DNA from: Gloeotrichia echinulata CP02
Lineage (GTDB): Bacteria > Cyanobacteriota > Cyanobacteriia > Cyanobacteriales > Nostocaceae
Reading direction: 5' to 3'
Length of the DNA stretch: 64,000 bases
Assembly: GCA_038087035.1 (NCBI GenBank)
Contig: CP051187.1
Span: 1,178,001 to 1,242,000 of the forward strand
Under the pieces are notes generated by a model. That model was given only the letters and a program-made list of their open reading frames with translations, did no database searches and was not told the origin of the DNA. Of this stretch, positions 26,289 to 35,420 are shown piece by piece. Made by a program: the position numbers and the translations under genes. Position 1 is the first letter of the stretch; each line of letters starts with the position of its first letter.

Positions 26289-27512
26289 TTAATAAACAGA
26301 AGTCAACAATTTATCGATCCCTGAGCGAAACGCCGTTGCTGCTCCAGCACTCATATCACGAGGGGCGCAGATACGATTCCTCAGATATGCCAAAGTAATA
26401 GCCCCCACAGCCGCGAAGAAAGGATCAACACTGCTATTTTTACCACCTGTCCGACCACCCGGTAAAGTTTCGCCATTCCCATGAATGAGATAATTAGCTA
26501 GTTGTCGGAGGTGAAAATCAACTCCTTCCTTCACTTTGGTAAAGTCACCATCTGCTGCTAAAGCTTGAACTCCAGAGTTTTTGATAATATCCGCGATCGC
26601 CACTTCCCGATTATCGCTTAGTCTCTCTGCTGCTTCGGCTCGATATTGAATATTCGCGCTATCTGCTGTATCTAGCGGTAAGGGATTTCCAATAGGTTCA
26701 ACACCCCATCTGCGACGTAACAATAAATTGTTGGTAATATTATCTGACTTCACCCGGTGATAAGCAGGACGCTGATTCAGTGCTTCAAACCAAGCATTGA
26801 TCCGAGGAAAGCGAGGATTTCCTTTGAGATGATACCCTCGATACACAGGTAAATTAGCCGCCAATCTATCCAGATGGGGGCTATACATAATGTCTATTAA
26901 GCTAAATGTGCTGAAAAAGTAGGGTCCGGGATATTTAGCCAAAGTTTGCTCAAGTTCTTCTAACTTCAGTTCAAATGCTGCTCGTAAATTTACCAACTCA
27001 TCAGCTTCTACAGGTGCTTCTCTGAGAAATTTGTAAGCAATCTCTCTAAAATTGTTAGTCTCCGCTTCTTCAAGCAACTGTCTAACAATAGTATTTTCCT
27101 CTGGATTTTCCGGCAATAATGCAGGCGTTGGAAACCTTTGTTCTAAAGCCAAGAGAATATCTTTAGATTCATATACTAAATTTCCCTCAATCTTGGCAGC
27201 CGGTACAAGGGTTGTGGGAACTAGGTCGGTGTACCATTTGGGTTTATTACTTAAATCAATAAACTCTGTTGCAAAGGGAATTTCTTTTTCTTCCAGTGCA
27301 AACCAAACTCTCTCACAAAAAGGACACCAGGAATTAGTATCTCGGTAAAGGAGGACTGACGGTTCTGTGTTTGGGGGAAGTTTATGTAAACTGCTGGGAA
27401 TTGGAGCAGTAGAAGGAGATTGTCCTGGCCTCTTTACGCGACGTGCAGAAGTATGATTGCTAGCAATTTGTAAGAGTTCTTCCCAACTCGATACTGTGTT
27501 TTGAATAGACAT
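26289..27512 (-). CDS. Long glutathione S-transferase family protein with CPFC active site
   Basis: 407 residues. After about 50 low-complexity residues comes a thioredoxin-fold GST N-domain with SWCPFCERVWFALEE (C63 and C66, glutaredoxin-like as in omega/xi GSTs), then KIEGNLVYESKDI. The helical C-domain follows. An extra C-terminal block of about 130 residues, from about 280, includes FHLRQLANYLIHGNG and is not part of a standard GST of about 220-320 residues. It could act as a thiol transferase or reductive lyase on a sulfur-containing substrate. The methyltransferase gene ends 3 nt upstream, so the two are an operon. Confidence 0.85.
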   Translation of the reverse strand: MSIQNTVSSWEELLQIASNHTSARRVKRPGQSPSTAPIPSSLHKLPPNTEPSVLLYRDTNSWCPFCERVWFALEEKEIPFATEFIDLSNKPKWYTDLVPTTLVPAAKIEGNLVYESKDILLALEQRFPTPALLPENPEENTIVRQLLEEAETNNFREIAYKFLREAPVEADELVNLRAAFELKLEELEQTLAKYPGPYFFSTFSLIDIMYSPHLDRLAANLPVYRGYHLKGNPRFPRINAWFEALNQRPAYHRVKSDNITNNLLLRRRWGVEPIGNPLPLDTADSANIQYRAEAAERLSDNREVAIADIIKNSGVQALAADGDFTKVKEGVDFHLRQLANYLIHGNGETLPGGRTGGKNSSVDPFFAAVGAITLAYLRNRICAPRDMSAGAATAFRSGIDKLLTSVY

Positions 27513-27515
27513 TTT

Positions 27516-28172
27516 TTACCTCGCTTTTCTCGGAACACCGGAAAACACAAATAACTGTTGCTCTTTGGGTTGAGGTAAGTTTTCACCAAGGTATCGATGA
27601 AGACCTACACCCATATCTCCTGTAGCTGTGAGTTTGAAGCTGACTTCCTCAAATCTAGATGCACGCAAAATTTTCCGCACATTGTCAGAGTGGGGAATAT
27701 CGTTGGAGTGTCCACGAGTCCAGATAACAAAAGCACCCGGTTTACTTAGAAAACTCAAGTTATCCAGTAAGCGATTGAGTTCCGCTTCGTCAGCTAGATT
27801 GCCAAAGACACCACACACAATCACAATATCTGCTGGTATTGCGCCTAGATAGTTAGTGGCGATCGTTGCATCACCATTGATAAACTCAATTTGCTTGGTT
27901 AAACCCAACGATTCTATAGTTGCTCGTCCACTTTTCACTAAATCTGAATTTATTTCCACCAGTCGTGCAGAAACATCCTTCGCACGTGGGTGATTTTTTA
28001 AAGTTCCTAGTAAATCTCGTCCATCACCCGCGCAAACACTCACTATCGAAATAGCTCCATTTTTGGACGCATTCAAGCTATAAGCAATATATTCCCGCAC
28101 GATTTCTAGACGCTGCTGCAATTTTGGCTCAGTCTTGTAGAGGTCGTGCCATTCGTACCAATCTTTTGGCAT
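27516..28172 (-). CDS. Class I methyltransferase-like protein
   Basis: 218 residues from the ATG at 28172 (MPKDWYEWHDLY); an in-frame upstream ATG at 28199 would add nine residues. Motif I reads SVCAGDGRDLLGTL, then ARLVEINSDLV and a late AFVIWTRGHSNDIPHSDNV. The fold is SAM-dependent; the substrate is unknown. Only 3 nt separate it from the downstream GST-like gene, so the two are cotranscribed and probably act on the same compound class. Confidence 0.8.
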   Translation of the reverse strand: MPKDWYEWHDLYKTEPKLQQRLEIVREYIAYSLNASKNGAISIVSVCAGDGRDLLGTLKNHPRAKDVSARLVEINSDLVKSGRATIESLGLTKQIEFINGDATIATNYLGAIPADIVIVCGVFGNLADEAELNRLLDNLSFLSKPGAFVIWTRGHSNDIPHSDNVRKILRASRFEEVSFKLTATGDMGVGLHRYLGENLPQPKEQQLFVFSGVPRKAR

Positions 28173-28309
28173 AATGGGTGATTCCCGTTTGATGCACACT
28201 GTGTATTTTAAAACTACTATTAGTTTGTCGAGTAACTGTGGTTTATCGATAAATGCAGAGTATCATACACATTGATAAAAAATCAAGGACATGATGAAGC
28301 AACTGCCGT

Positions 28310-28440
28310 CATTGGGCATTGGTGAATCTTTCCCATGCCCCATGCCCTAGAAATTTTAGATTTTAGATTTTAGATTGAAGTCGAATCCAAAATGGAATTG
28401 CCCCATGCCCCATACCCCATGCCCCATGCCCCATGCCCTA
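28310..28440. repeat. Short tandem repeats (CCCCATG and TTTTAGA units)
   Basis: CCCCATG-type units at 28332-28347 and 28400-28439 surround TTTTAGA units at about 28354-28376. They lie between the methyltransferase start and the split hydrolase gene. Confidence 0.85.
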
Positions 28441-28443
28441 AAA

Positions 28444-28560
28444 CTATACCCCATACTGCTTAAACCATACCTGGAGGCGTTGCCAACCATCTTGTGCTTC
28501 TTTTTTCCTGTAAGAAGGACGGTAATCGGCAAAAAAAGCGTGGGGTGCATCGGGGTTGTG
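28444..28560 (-). pseudogene. 3' fragment of the split dienelactone hydrolase gene
   Basis: The minus-strand frame reads HNPDAPHAFFADYRPSYRKK and ends QVWFKQYGV before a TAG stop at 28444-28446. This is the C-terminal histidine segment of dienelactone hydrolases (the catalytic His lies in the xHAFF motif). The matching 5' part is at 29916-30671, so this piece and that one were one gene before the TnpB element entered. Confidence 0.88.
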
Positions 28561-29945
28561 AACAGTAAACAGTAAAGCTCATAAATACTACTAAATACTA
28601 TTTAAATCAGATAAGGTTATGCTATAGTAATACTATATGTATTGGAGTAAATTGCTATGCTGTGCATAGCAGGACGAAGGAAGAAAAAATGATTTTAGTT
28701 GAAAGACATATCATTAAACAATCTCACCCACATTGGCAACAGATTGATCAACTATCCTTCCTCTCAAAAAACTTATACAATGCAGCTAATTACATTTGTC
28801 GTCAACATTTCTTTGCTACTGGTAAAAAGTATAGTCTTACTGATCTTTATCATCTGACTAAAAACTGTGTAGATTATCGTGCTTTACCGACAAAAGTTAG
28901 TAAACAAATTATTAAACGACTGGTTTCTACTTGGACTGGTTACTTTGAAGCACACAAAGAATGGAAGAAGAATCCTTCTAAGTTTTTAGGTGAACCGAGA
29001 ATACCAGGTTACAAGGATAAGACTAAAGGACGCAACGTAGTTATCTATTATCATGAGTCAGTATACAAAGCTGAACTAAAACTTGGTATCTGTCACTTGT
29101 CAATGAGTGATATTCAGATTCCAACTAAGGTAGATAATGTAGTTGAGGTGCGATTAATACCTCGTCCGACTTGTTATGTAGTTGAGATTGTATATTATAA
29201 GCAGGAAGAGGAACAATTTACCAGTGAGTATGTAGCGGGTATTGACCTTGGTTTAACTAACTTAGTAGCGTTAACTTCAAACAAAGGCGGATTTACACCT
29301 TTGTTGATTAATGGACGACCTTTAAAGTCAGTCAACCAGTTCTATAACAAAACTAAAGCTAAGTTACAAGCTCAGTTAGGTGACAAACGCAAATCAAGTA
29401 AGCGGATTCAATCTCTAACTACCTCTAGAAACAATTACATTGACAATTATCTGCACAATACAAGTAGAACCATAGTTAACCTACTTAAAGCTAGTGATAT
29501 TGGTACTTTAGTTATAGGTAAAAACAATAACTGGAAGCAAAATATCAATATAGGTAAAAATAACAATCAATCTTTTACACAGATTCCCCATGCAAGATTA
29601 ATTGACCAGATAACATACAAATGTCAATTAGCAGGAATCAAAGTTGTAGTGACTGAAGAATCTTATACCAGTAAGACAAGTGCATTAGACCTAGAGCAGC
29701 CAGTTAAACACTCTACGTATTTAGGTAAGAGAGTTAAGCGTGGTTTATTTCAGTCTAGTAATGGAACCAAGATTAATGCCGATGTCAATGGTTCTTTACA
29801 AATCTGTAGAAAAGTATTCCCCAATGCTTATACAGCAGAGGAGATAGTGAGTGCAGCCGTTGCACCTCTAAAGGTTTTGCCTTTATAAAGACGAAAACCA
29901 TTACGCATTTCTACACTAGTAGATTTTAGTAGGTTTTGTCAAACG
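28561..29945 (+). mobile_element. TnpB-only (IS1341-like, IS200/IS605 family) element 1
   Basis: The boundaries are inferred from where the hydrolase frame breaks (about 28561 and 29945), giving about 1.38 kb. There is one gene, tnpB, and no tnpA. The left end carries a hairpin (28653-28671, TGCTATGC/GCATAGCA). The right end, past the stop, has CTACACTAGTAG and AAAACC/GGTTTT stem segments, as expected for an IS605-type end and the 3' part of a TnpB guide RNA. No target duplication is expected for this family. Confidence 0.8.
28689..29888 (+). CDS. tnpB: RNA-guided nuclease TnpB, atypical subtype
   Basis: 399 residues from the ATG at 28689, which follows GAAGGAAG by 5 nt. RuvC-I is GIDLGLTNLVAL (D186) and RuvC-III is KINADVNGSL (D365). 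The RuvC-II position reads LVIGKNNNWKQ, with Gly where a Glu is usual; a nearby VVVTEESYTSKTS supplies E323/E324, resembling the rearranged-glutamate TnpB group. The zinc-ribbon cysteine pairs are missing: SKTSALD stands where related proteins have SKCS. It may still cut DNA through the alternate glutamate. Its guide would be the DNA next to the right end, that is, hydrolase gene sequence. Confidence 0.85.
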   Translation: MILVERHIIKQSHPHWQQIDQLSFLSKNLYNAANYICRQHFFATGKKYSLTDLYHLTKNCVDYRALPTKVSKQIIKRLVSTWTGYFEAHKEWKKNPSKFLGEPRIPGYKDKTKGRNVVIYYHESVYKAELKLGICHLSMSDIQIPTKVDNVVEVRLIPRPTCYVVEIVYYKQEEEQFTSEYVAGIDLGLTNLVALTSNKGGFTPLLINGRPLKSVNQFYNKTKAKLQAQLGDKRKSSKRIQSLTTSRNNYIDNYLHNTSRTIVNLLKASDIGTLVIGKNNNWKQNINIGKNNNQSFTQIPHARLIDQITYKCQLAGIKVVVTEESYTSKTSALDLEQPVKHSTYLGKRVKRGLFQSSNGTKINADVNGSLQICRKVFPNAYTAEEIVSAAVAPLKVLPL

Positions 29946-30671
29946 GTAGACGACAATTTCCGATTTACTGCTGCTGGACTTGAGTCGATCACGCATTTGC
30001 TCTACTGTCTCTAAAGGAATGCCTGTATCCTGACCTCCATACAGTCCCAGCACTGGAACTTTCAACCCAGAGGCAATATCAACGGGATGTTTCGGGGTTA
30101 ATTCTGTAGAATTACCCACTAATCGACCATACCATGCTACGCCAGCTTTAACATTGGGATTGTGTGCTGAGTATAACCAAGTAATACGACCACCCCAACA
30201 AAAGCCTGTAATGGCCAATCTATCAGCATTGCCTTTGGCAGACTTGACAGCCCAATCTACAGTAGCGTCAAGGTCTGATAATACCTGAGCATCTGGTACT
30301 TGTGCTACCACCTGGCGAATGTCATCGATATCGATATTGCTTAACTTTGAGACATCACCAAAACGTGTGAATAATTCTGGTGCGATCGCTACATACCCCA
30401 ACTGAGCAAAGCGACGGCAGATATCTTGAATGTGTTCATGTACACCGAAAATTTCCTGAATCACCAGCACAATCGGAAAATTCTCTCCAGTCGCAGGTAA
30501 TGCCCTGTAAGCTGGAATTTCACCACCTTGAACGGGAATTTTCACCGCACCCGTAACTAATCCTTGGGTATCGGTCGTAATCACTTGAGCAGAAATGGGT
30601 TTTACCGCCAAAGCAAAACCAGTTGTTACGGTAGCAGTGGCGATAAATTGGCGACGGGTGAGATCTTTCAT
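29916..30671 (-). pseudogene. Exported dienelactone hydrolase, 5' fragment split by a TnpB element
   Basis: About 240 native residues. The start MKDLTRRQFIATATVTTGFA is a twin-arginine signal. The alpha/beta-hydrolase core shows VLVIQEIFGVHEHI and the nucleophile motif GFCWGG (Cys nucleophile), with the catalytic Asp region LYGGQDTGIPLE. The frame leaves the family after SEIVVY and ends in about 9 residues from the element. The lost end with the catalytic His lies at 28444-28560 beyond the insertion, so the product should be inactive. Intact, it would hydrolyse enol lactones or similar esters in the periplasm. Confidence 0.88.
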
Positions 30672-31306
30672 CCTCTTTACCTGGAATTATTTGGGTTTAG
30701 TTTTCTTTGTTCCGAGATTGTTAACTTTTGTCAACCTAAGTCTAAATATAATCCAAACCGGGATTATATTTAGACTTGCTAAATATTTGTGATTAATAAT
30801 TTTAGTTAATCACATATTTTATTCTCTAAGGACTTGAATTTTATTGGGGGACATGCAATACTCTAAAATAAATCACCTATAAATCGGTCGATGATGTGTA
30901 TTATACCTAAAAAGGTCTGTTTTACCTGACCAAGTTATCCACGCCGAGCAAGCCCCTAAATTCTATTTATGGGGGCTAGGCGTGGGCGATTTCAATCGCC
31001 GTCCCCATTCCTCAACAAGTACTGGCACTAATCCCTCGGATTACAGCCTCATTTTTGTGGGCTAATACCTACTCTATTTACTCACTTTGTATAAAACAAA
31101 AATAATTATGTGCCTTTATTCAAGCTACAGGACAAGTGATGAGTTTCGAGTGCTGTAGACCCTTGATGAGTCAATGATTTTTTGTTGTTGTAGAGATACA
31201 AAATTTCCCATCTCTATAACAGTAAATAACTCTTATGCTTCGTTGTACTCAGCACCCATAACTCATCTCTCAGCACTACTTCTGTCATTTATTCAAGGAA
31301 AAAAAT
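30672..31306. other. Intergenic region with a long palindrome
   Basis: No gene. It holds the divergent promoters of the hydrolase (left) and amidohydrolase (right) genes. Beside the palindrome at 30738-30777 there is AGCCCC/GGGGGCT at about 30950-30979 and a GGGCGATT/AATCGCC mini-hairpin near 30985. Confidence 0.6.
30738..30777. promoter_or_regulatory. 40-bp palindrome with perfect 17-bp arms
   Basis: AAGTCTAAATATAATCC, a 6-nt centre (AAACCG), then the exact reverse complement. It sits 67 bp before the Tat-signal hydrolase start and 530 bp before the amidohydrolase. It could be an operator or a cruciform-forming repeat. Confidence 0.55.
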
Positions 31307-32860
31307 ATGACTGAATATAGCAGATTGAAAACTTCTCGCTCGGCTGCAATTAAAGCCAAGCTGAATTATCCGATAATTGACACCGATGTTCATACCAATG
31401 ATTTCACCCCCGCGTTGGATGATTACATCGCTAATTACGGTGGTGCAAAACTCGTAGACGCATTACACAAGGCAGAATCTTCTCGTCTTAACTCTAAGAG
31501 CAAAGGTAAAGACTGGTATCAACAAACCCCTGAAGAACGTCAATACAACCGCACAATTCGTTCTCCTTGGTGGGCGAGAGTTACCCGCAATACCCTAGAT
31601 TTAGCTACTTATACCTTGCCTGAACTATTCTATGAGCGTCAGGCAGAACAGGGATCAGACTATTCAGTGCTGTTTCCTAACAACGTTCTAGCACCAGCTG
31701 GAGCAGGGCCAGAAGATCGCCAACTACTGCAAAGGGCGGTAAATCACTATCATGCTGACTTGTATCGAAAATATAGCGATCGCTTGACGGTGGTAGCTGG
31801 TATTCCGATGGGTAATCCCCAAGAAGCCATCGAGGAGTTAGAATTTGCCGTAAAAACACTAGGTTTAAAAGTTGCAAATATTCCTGGTGGTGTGAAACGG
31901 CCAATTAAGGCGATCGCCGATAAATATCCAGCGGACCAATACCCAGAAATCGCCAAACATGCCTCATACATCGACTTTTATGGATTGGATAGTGAATACG
32001 ACTACGATCCCTTCTGGGCGAAAGCCGTCGAGTTAGGTGTACCCGTTACTACCCATTACGGCAGCCAAGGCTGGACTGGACGCTCCTCCATCAGCAACTA
32101 CATGAACAACCACATCGGTCACTTTGCTGATGGCTCACAAGCATTTGCGAAAGCATTGTTTTTTGGTGGTGTCACCAAGCGGTTCCCACAATTGCGCGTA
32201 GCTATGCTCGAAGGTGGTGCAGATTGGGGCGCACACGTCTACATTCATTTAGTAGACCGTTTCTCCAAACGTAGTCTCAAGGGATTGGAAAACTACAACC
32301 CAGAAAACACCAATGCAAATGAGTTATTCGCATTGTTTGAACGGTTTGGTAGCGAATTTCTAGAATCATATCCTCTGACTAAAGAAGAGTTAACAAAGAG
32401 CGTTTTGGGTTCTTCCTTCAACCGTCATAGCCGCTCACCTATAGGTAGTGAACTAGAGGACTTTGCTGCTGCTGGGATTGAAACAATCGAAGACATCCGC
32501 GATCGCTGGGTGAATAGCTTCTTCTTTGGTTCTGAGTCCGACGATCGCACCATCGGAGCAGCATTCAACGACAAAGCCAATCCCTTGGGTGTGAAAATCA
32601 ACGCCATCTATTCCTCAGATGTTGGTCACTGGGATGTACCCGACCTCACAGATCCCCTAGCTGAAAGCTGGGATTTGGTGCAAGAAGGAGTAATTTCCGA
32701 AGCTGACTTTAAAGCTTATGTCTTCGGTAATCCCTACAAATTCTACACCCAAGCTAACCCCAACTTCTTCAAGGGTACAGCGGTTGAATCTAAAGTAGCG
32801 AACATCGAATCTCCACAAGGGCTAGATTCTGTTAACAAAAATCTACTATCCCCAGCCTAG
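31307..32860 (+). CDS. Amidohydrolase-2 family metal-dependent hydrolase or decarboxylase
   Basis: 517 residues of the TIM-barrel ACMSD-like family. The first metal motif is IIDTDVHTND (D27, H29), a barrel histidine lies in PVTTHYGSQGW, and a late acidic motif is YSSDVGHWDVPD. These enzymes hydrolyse C-N bonds or decarboxylate aromatic acids; the substrate here is unknown. It lacks a signal peptide. It heads a plus-strand run with a flavin monooxygenase, a GST and an arylsulfatase, so it may act on the aromatic part of an organosulfur compound. Confidence 0.85.
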   Translation: MTEYSRLKTSRSAAIKAKLNYPIIDTDVHTNDFTPALDDYIANYGGAKLVDALHKAESSRLNSKSKGKDWYQQTPEERQYNRTIRSPWWARVTRNTLDLATYTLPELFYERQAEQGSDYSVLFPNNVLAPAGAGPEDRQLLQRAVNHYHADLYRKYSDRLTVVAGIPMGNPQEAIEELEFAVKTLGLKVANIPGGVKRPIKAIADKYPADQYPEIAKHASYIDFYGLDSEYDYDPFWAKAVELGVPVTTHYGSQGWTGRSSISNYMNNHIGHFADGSQAFAKALFFGGVTKRFPQLRVAMLEGGADWGAHVYIHLVDRFSKRSLKGLENYNPENTNANELFALFERFGSEFLESYPLTKEELTKSVLGSSFNRHSRSPIGSELEDFAAAGIETIEDIRDRWVNSFFFGSESDDRTIGAAFNDKANPLGVKINAIYSSDVGHWDVPDLTDPLAESWDLVQEGVISEADFKAYVFGNPYKFYTQANPNFFKGTAVESKVANIESPQGLDSVNKNLLSPA

Positions 32861-33251
32861 TGGCGGCTTAATTCGATTGTGAACTACTCAGACTTGCCTA
32901 CGGCTGAAGTCTGAGCTTCCCAATTCATCGGGAATAGCCTCAAAAACTCCGTAGTTTTTTTGGTCTTACATTCCCTCCAAGGGCAGGAGTCCTGGCTCCC
33001 AAGACCCAAATCTTTTTCTTGCAACATGTACCTAATTGGCTTGGTTTTCGCTTATGGCATTGATGGTCAAGACATTAACTATCTTACCAAAAAATCCTGG
33101 GGTTTCGTCATACATCCAGAATTTGTTTTTACCAAGTAAAAAATCAATTCCAGATGCAATCCTCAACCCCCGCTATTCATCTCCACCCTACTAAGAGTTG
33201 AGGGTGGGGACTTTCGCGTTACGTTAAATTTTAAACCTTGGATGAAAAAAA
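32861..33251. other. Intergenic region with a 9-bp hairpin
   Basis: CTCAGACTT/AAGTCTGAG form a hairpin at 32887-32915, 25 nt after the amidohydrolase stop, probably its terminator or a palindromic repeat. The rest shows no gene. Confidence 0.5.
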
Positions 33252-34631
33252 ATGAGTCAGCAAAAAAGACAACTCAGGCTGGGAGCATTTTTAATGAGTT
33301 CTGGTCATCATGTAGCAGCATGGCGACACCCTGATACACCTGCTGATGGGGGTTTGAACTTCCAACATTTTCGCCAAGTTGCCCAGACCGCAGAACGGGG
33401 CAAATTTGATATGATTTTCTTTGCCGATGGTGTAGCTGTAAGACAACGAGGTCAAGGTTTAGAGGCTGTCAGCCGTGGGTCAGTTGTGCATTTTGAACCC
33501 CTAACCTTACTTTCGGCCTTGTCTGTAGTTACAGAACACATCGGTTTAGCAGCAACGGTATCAACCACCTATAACGAACCTTTTCACCTAGCGCGTAAGT
33601 TTGCATCATTAGACTATCTAAGTGCTGGTCGTGCTGGCTGGAATCTTGTTACTTCTGCAACCGAAGCCGAAGCTTACAACTTCAACCGTGACGAACACAT
33701 GGAGCATGGTTTACGCTATGAACGGGCGCGAGAATTTGTCGATGTTGTCACAAAGCTTTGGGATAGTTGGGAAGATGATGCGTTTGTCCGTGACAAAGAA
33801 TCAGGAGTTTACTTTGAACCAGATAAACTACACGTTCCTAACCACAAAGGTAAACATTTTTCAGTTCTTGGCCCCTTGAATGTAGCCCGTCCACCACAAG
33901 GATATCCGGTAATTATTCAAGCTGGTTCTTCTGAAGATGGTCAGGAACTAGCAGCACACACCGCAGAGGTGATTTTCACTGCTCAACAAACACTGGAAGA
34001 GGCACAAACTTTCTATTCTGGAGTCAAAGCCAGAGTTGTAAACGCGGGACGTAACCCCGACCATGTGAAGATTATGCCAGGGGTGTTCCCAGTTATTGGT
34101 AGAACTGAGGAAGAAGCTAGGGAAAAATACGATTTACTGCAAGAGTTGATTCATCCCTATGTAGGGTTAGGACTGCTGTCTGGGATGATAGGTGGAGTTG
34201 ATTTATCCCCATATCCTGTAGATGGACCCTTACCAGAACTACCAGAGACTAATGGTGGGAAAAGCCGTCAGAAATTGTTGAAAGACTTAGCGAATAGAGA
34301 TAATTTAACCATTCGACAATTATATCTAGCGATCGCAGGTGCCCGTGGTCATAGAACCATATTAGGAACACCCCAAACCATAGCTGACCAGTTGGAAGAA
34401 TGGTTTGTAAATGGTGGTGCTGATGGGTTTAATATTATGCCACCTTATTTACCAGGAGGTTTGGATGAGTTTGTTGATTTGGTAATTCCTGAACTGCAAC
34501 GTCGCGGACTTTTCCGCACCGAATATGAAGGTAATACTCTGCGGGAGAATTTGGGTTTACCCCGTCCCACAAATAGATTTACTCAAGTTGGAGATGCATC
34601 TGAATTGCTGACTATTGCTACGACAAAATAA
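33252..34631 (+). CDS. LLM-class flavin-dependent monooxygenase (NtaA/SnaA/DszA type)
   Basis: 459 residues, the family length. Motifs are MSSGHHVAAWRHPD, FDMIFFADGVAV, LDYLSAGRAGWNLVTS and GVYFEPDKLHVPNH, all typical of the NtaA/DszA branch of bacterial luciferase-like monooxygenases. These use FMNH2 from a separate reductase to open C-N or C-S bonds; DszA and SfnG act on sulfones. Amid sulfonate and sulfatase genes, a sulfone or sulfonate substrate is likely, but nitrilotriacetate-like substrates cannot be excluded. It could replace the broken SsuD at 22593. The nitroreductase at 38853 is a possible flavin supplier. Confidence 0.9.
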   Translation: MSQQKRQLRLGAFLMSSGHHVAAWRHPDTPADGGLNFQHFRQVAQTAERGKFDMIFFADGVAVRQRGQGLEAVSRGSVVHFEPLTLLSALSVVTEHIGLAATVSTTYNEPFHLARKFASLDYLSAGRAGWNLVTSATEAEAYNFNRDEHMEHGLRYERAREFVDVVTKLWDSWEDDAFVRDKESGVYFEPDKLHVPNHKGKHFSVLGPLNVARPPQGYPVIIQAGSSEDGQELAAHTAEVIFTAQQTLEEAQTFYSGVKARVVNAGRNPDHVKIMPGVFPVIGRTEEEAREKYDLLQELIHPYVGLGLLSGMIGGVDLSPYPVDGPLPELPETNGGKSRQKLLKDLANRDNLTIRQLYLAIAGARGHRTILGTPQTIADQLEEWFVNGGADGFNIMPPYLPGGLDEFVDLVIPELQRRGLFRTEYEGNTLRENLGLPRPTNRFTQVGDASELLTIATTK

Positions 34632-34734
34632 GATATCATCCTAGGGGACCAAGGACTTGCACCCCTAGGATGATCTATTTACAACAAGGTGCTGTAACTA
34701 CAGAAGTTGTCATAATTTACAAGGAATGGATGAG

Positions 34735-35403
34735 ATGACCAATCTACAACTCTACTTTAGCAAAGGCTCTACTTTTTCCCAAAGAACCCGTGTGGTATTG
34801 CTAGAAAAAGGAATTGATTTTACACCAATTGAAATTGACTTGCAGAATAAAACAGAAGCTTTTACCCAAGTTTCTCGTTACGGCAAAGTTCCTGCTATCA
34901 AACATGGGGATGTAGAAATATATGAATCTGCAATTATCAATGAGTATCTAGAGGAAGTATTTCCTGAACCACCGCTGTTACCTCATGATCCAGCTGCAAA
35001 AGCAGTTGCGAGAATTTGGATTGACTACGCTAACACTCGTTTTGTCCCAGCATTTAATAAATTCCTGCGTGGTAAAGATACACAGGAACAAGAACAGGGA
35101 CAAAGAGAGTTTTTAGAATCTCTTTTGTATATAGAGGAAGAAGGATTAGGTAAGCTGTCTGGTAATAGTTCTTACTGGTTAGGCGAAAATTTGAGTTTAG
35201 TTGATATTAGTTTTTACCCCTGGTTTGAAAGATTACCAATCTTACAAAGTTACCGTAATTTTACTTTGCCAGCAGAAACACCACGCTTACAGAAATGGTG
35301 GGAAAATTTGCGCGATCGCCCTTCCATCCAAAAAGTCGCTAATCCTACAGACTTTTATTTAGAGAGATTTGCCAAAATTCTGGGTTTAACAGCCAAAAAA
35401 TAG
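34735..35403 (+). CDS. Glutathione S-transferase
   Basis: 222 residues from the ATG at 34735, chosen because AAGGA lies 9 nt before it; another ATG at 34726 abuts that site. The thioredoxin-fold N-domain reads LYFSKGSTFSQRTRVVLLEK, with Ser rather than Cys at the active-site start, then KVPAIKHGDVEIYESAIINEYLEE (glutathione-binding ESxxI motif). The C-domain has the VDISFYPWFER capping motif. It could conjugate or cleave thioethers. The arylsulfatase gene begins 17 nt downstream, so they share a transcript. Confidence 0.9.
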   Translation: MTNLQLYFSKGSTFSQRTRVVLLEKGIDFTPIEIDLQNKTEAFTQVSRYGKVPAIKHGDVEIYESAIINEYLEEVFPEPPLLPHDPAAKAVARIWIDYANTRFVPAFNKFLRGKDTQEQEQGQREFLESLLYIEEEGLGKLSGNSSYWLGENLSLVDISFYPWFERLPILQSYRNFTLPAETPRLQKWWENLRDRPSIQKVANPTDFYLERFAKILGLTAKK

Positions 35404-35420
35404 TCATAAAAGGTAATTGT

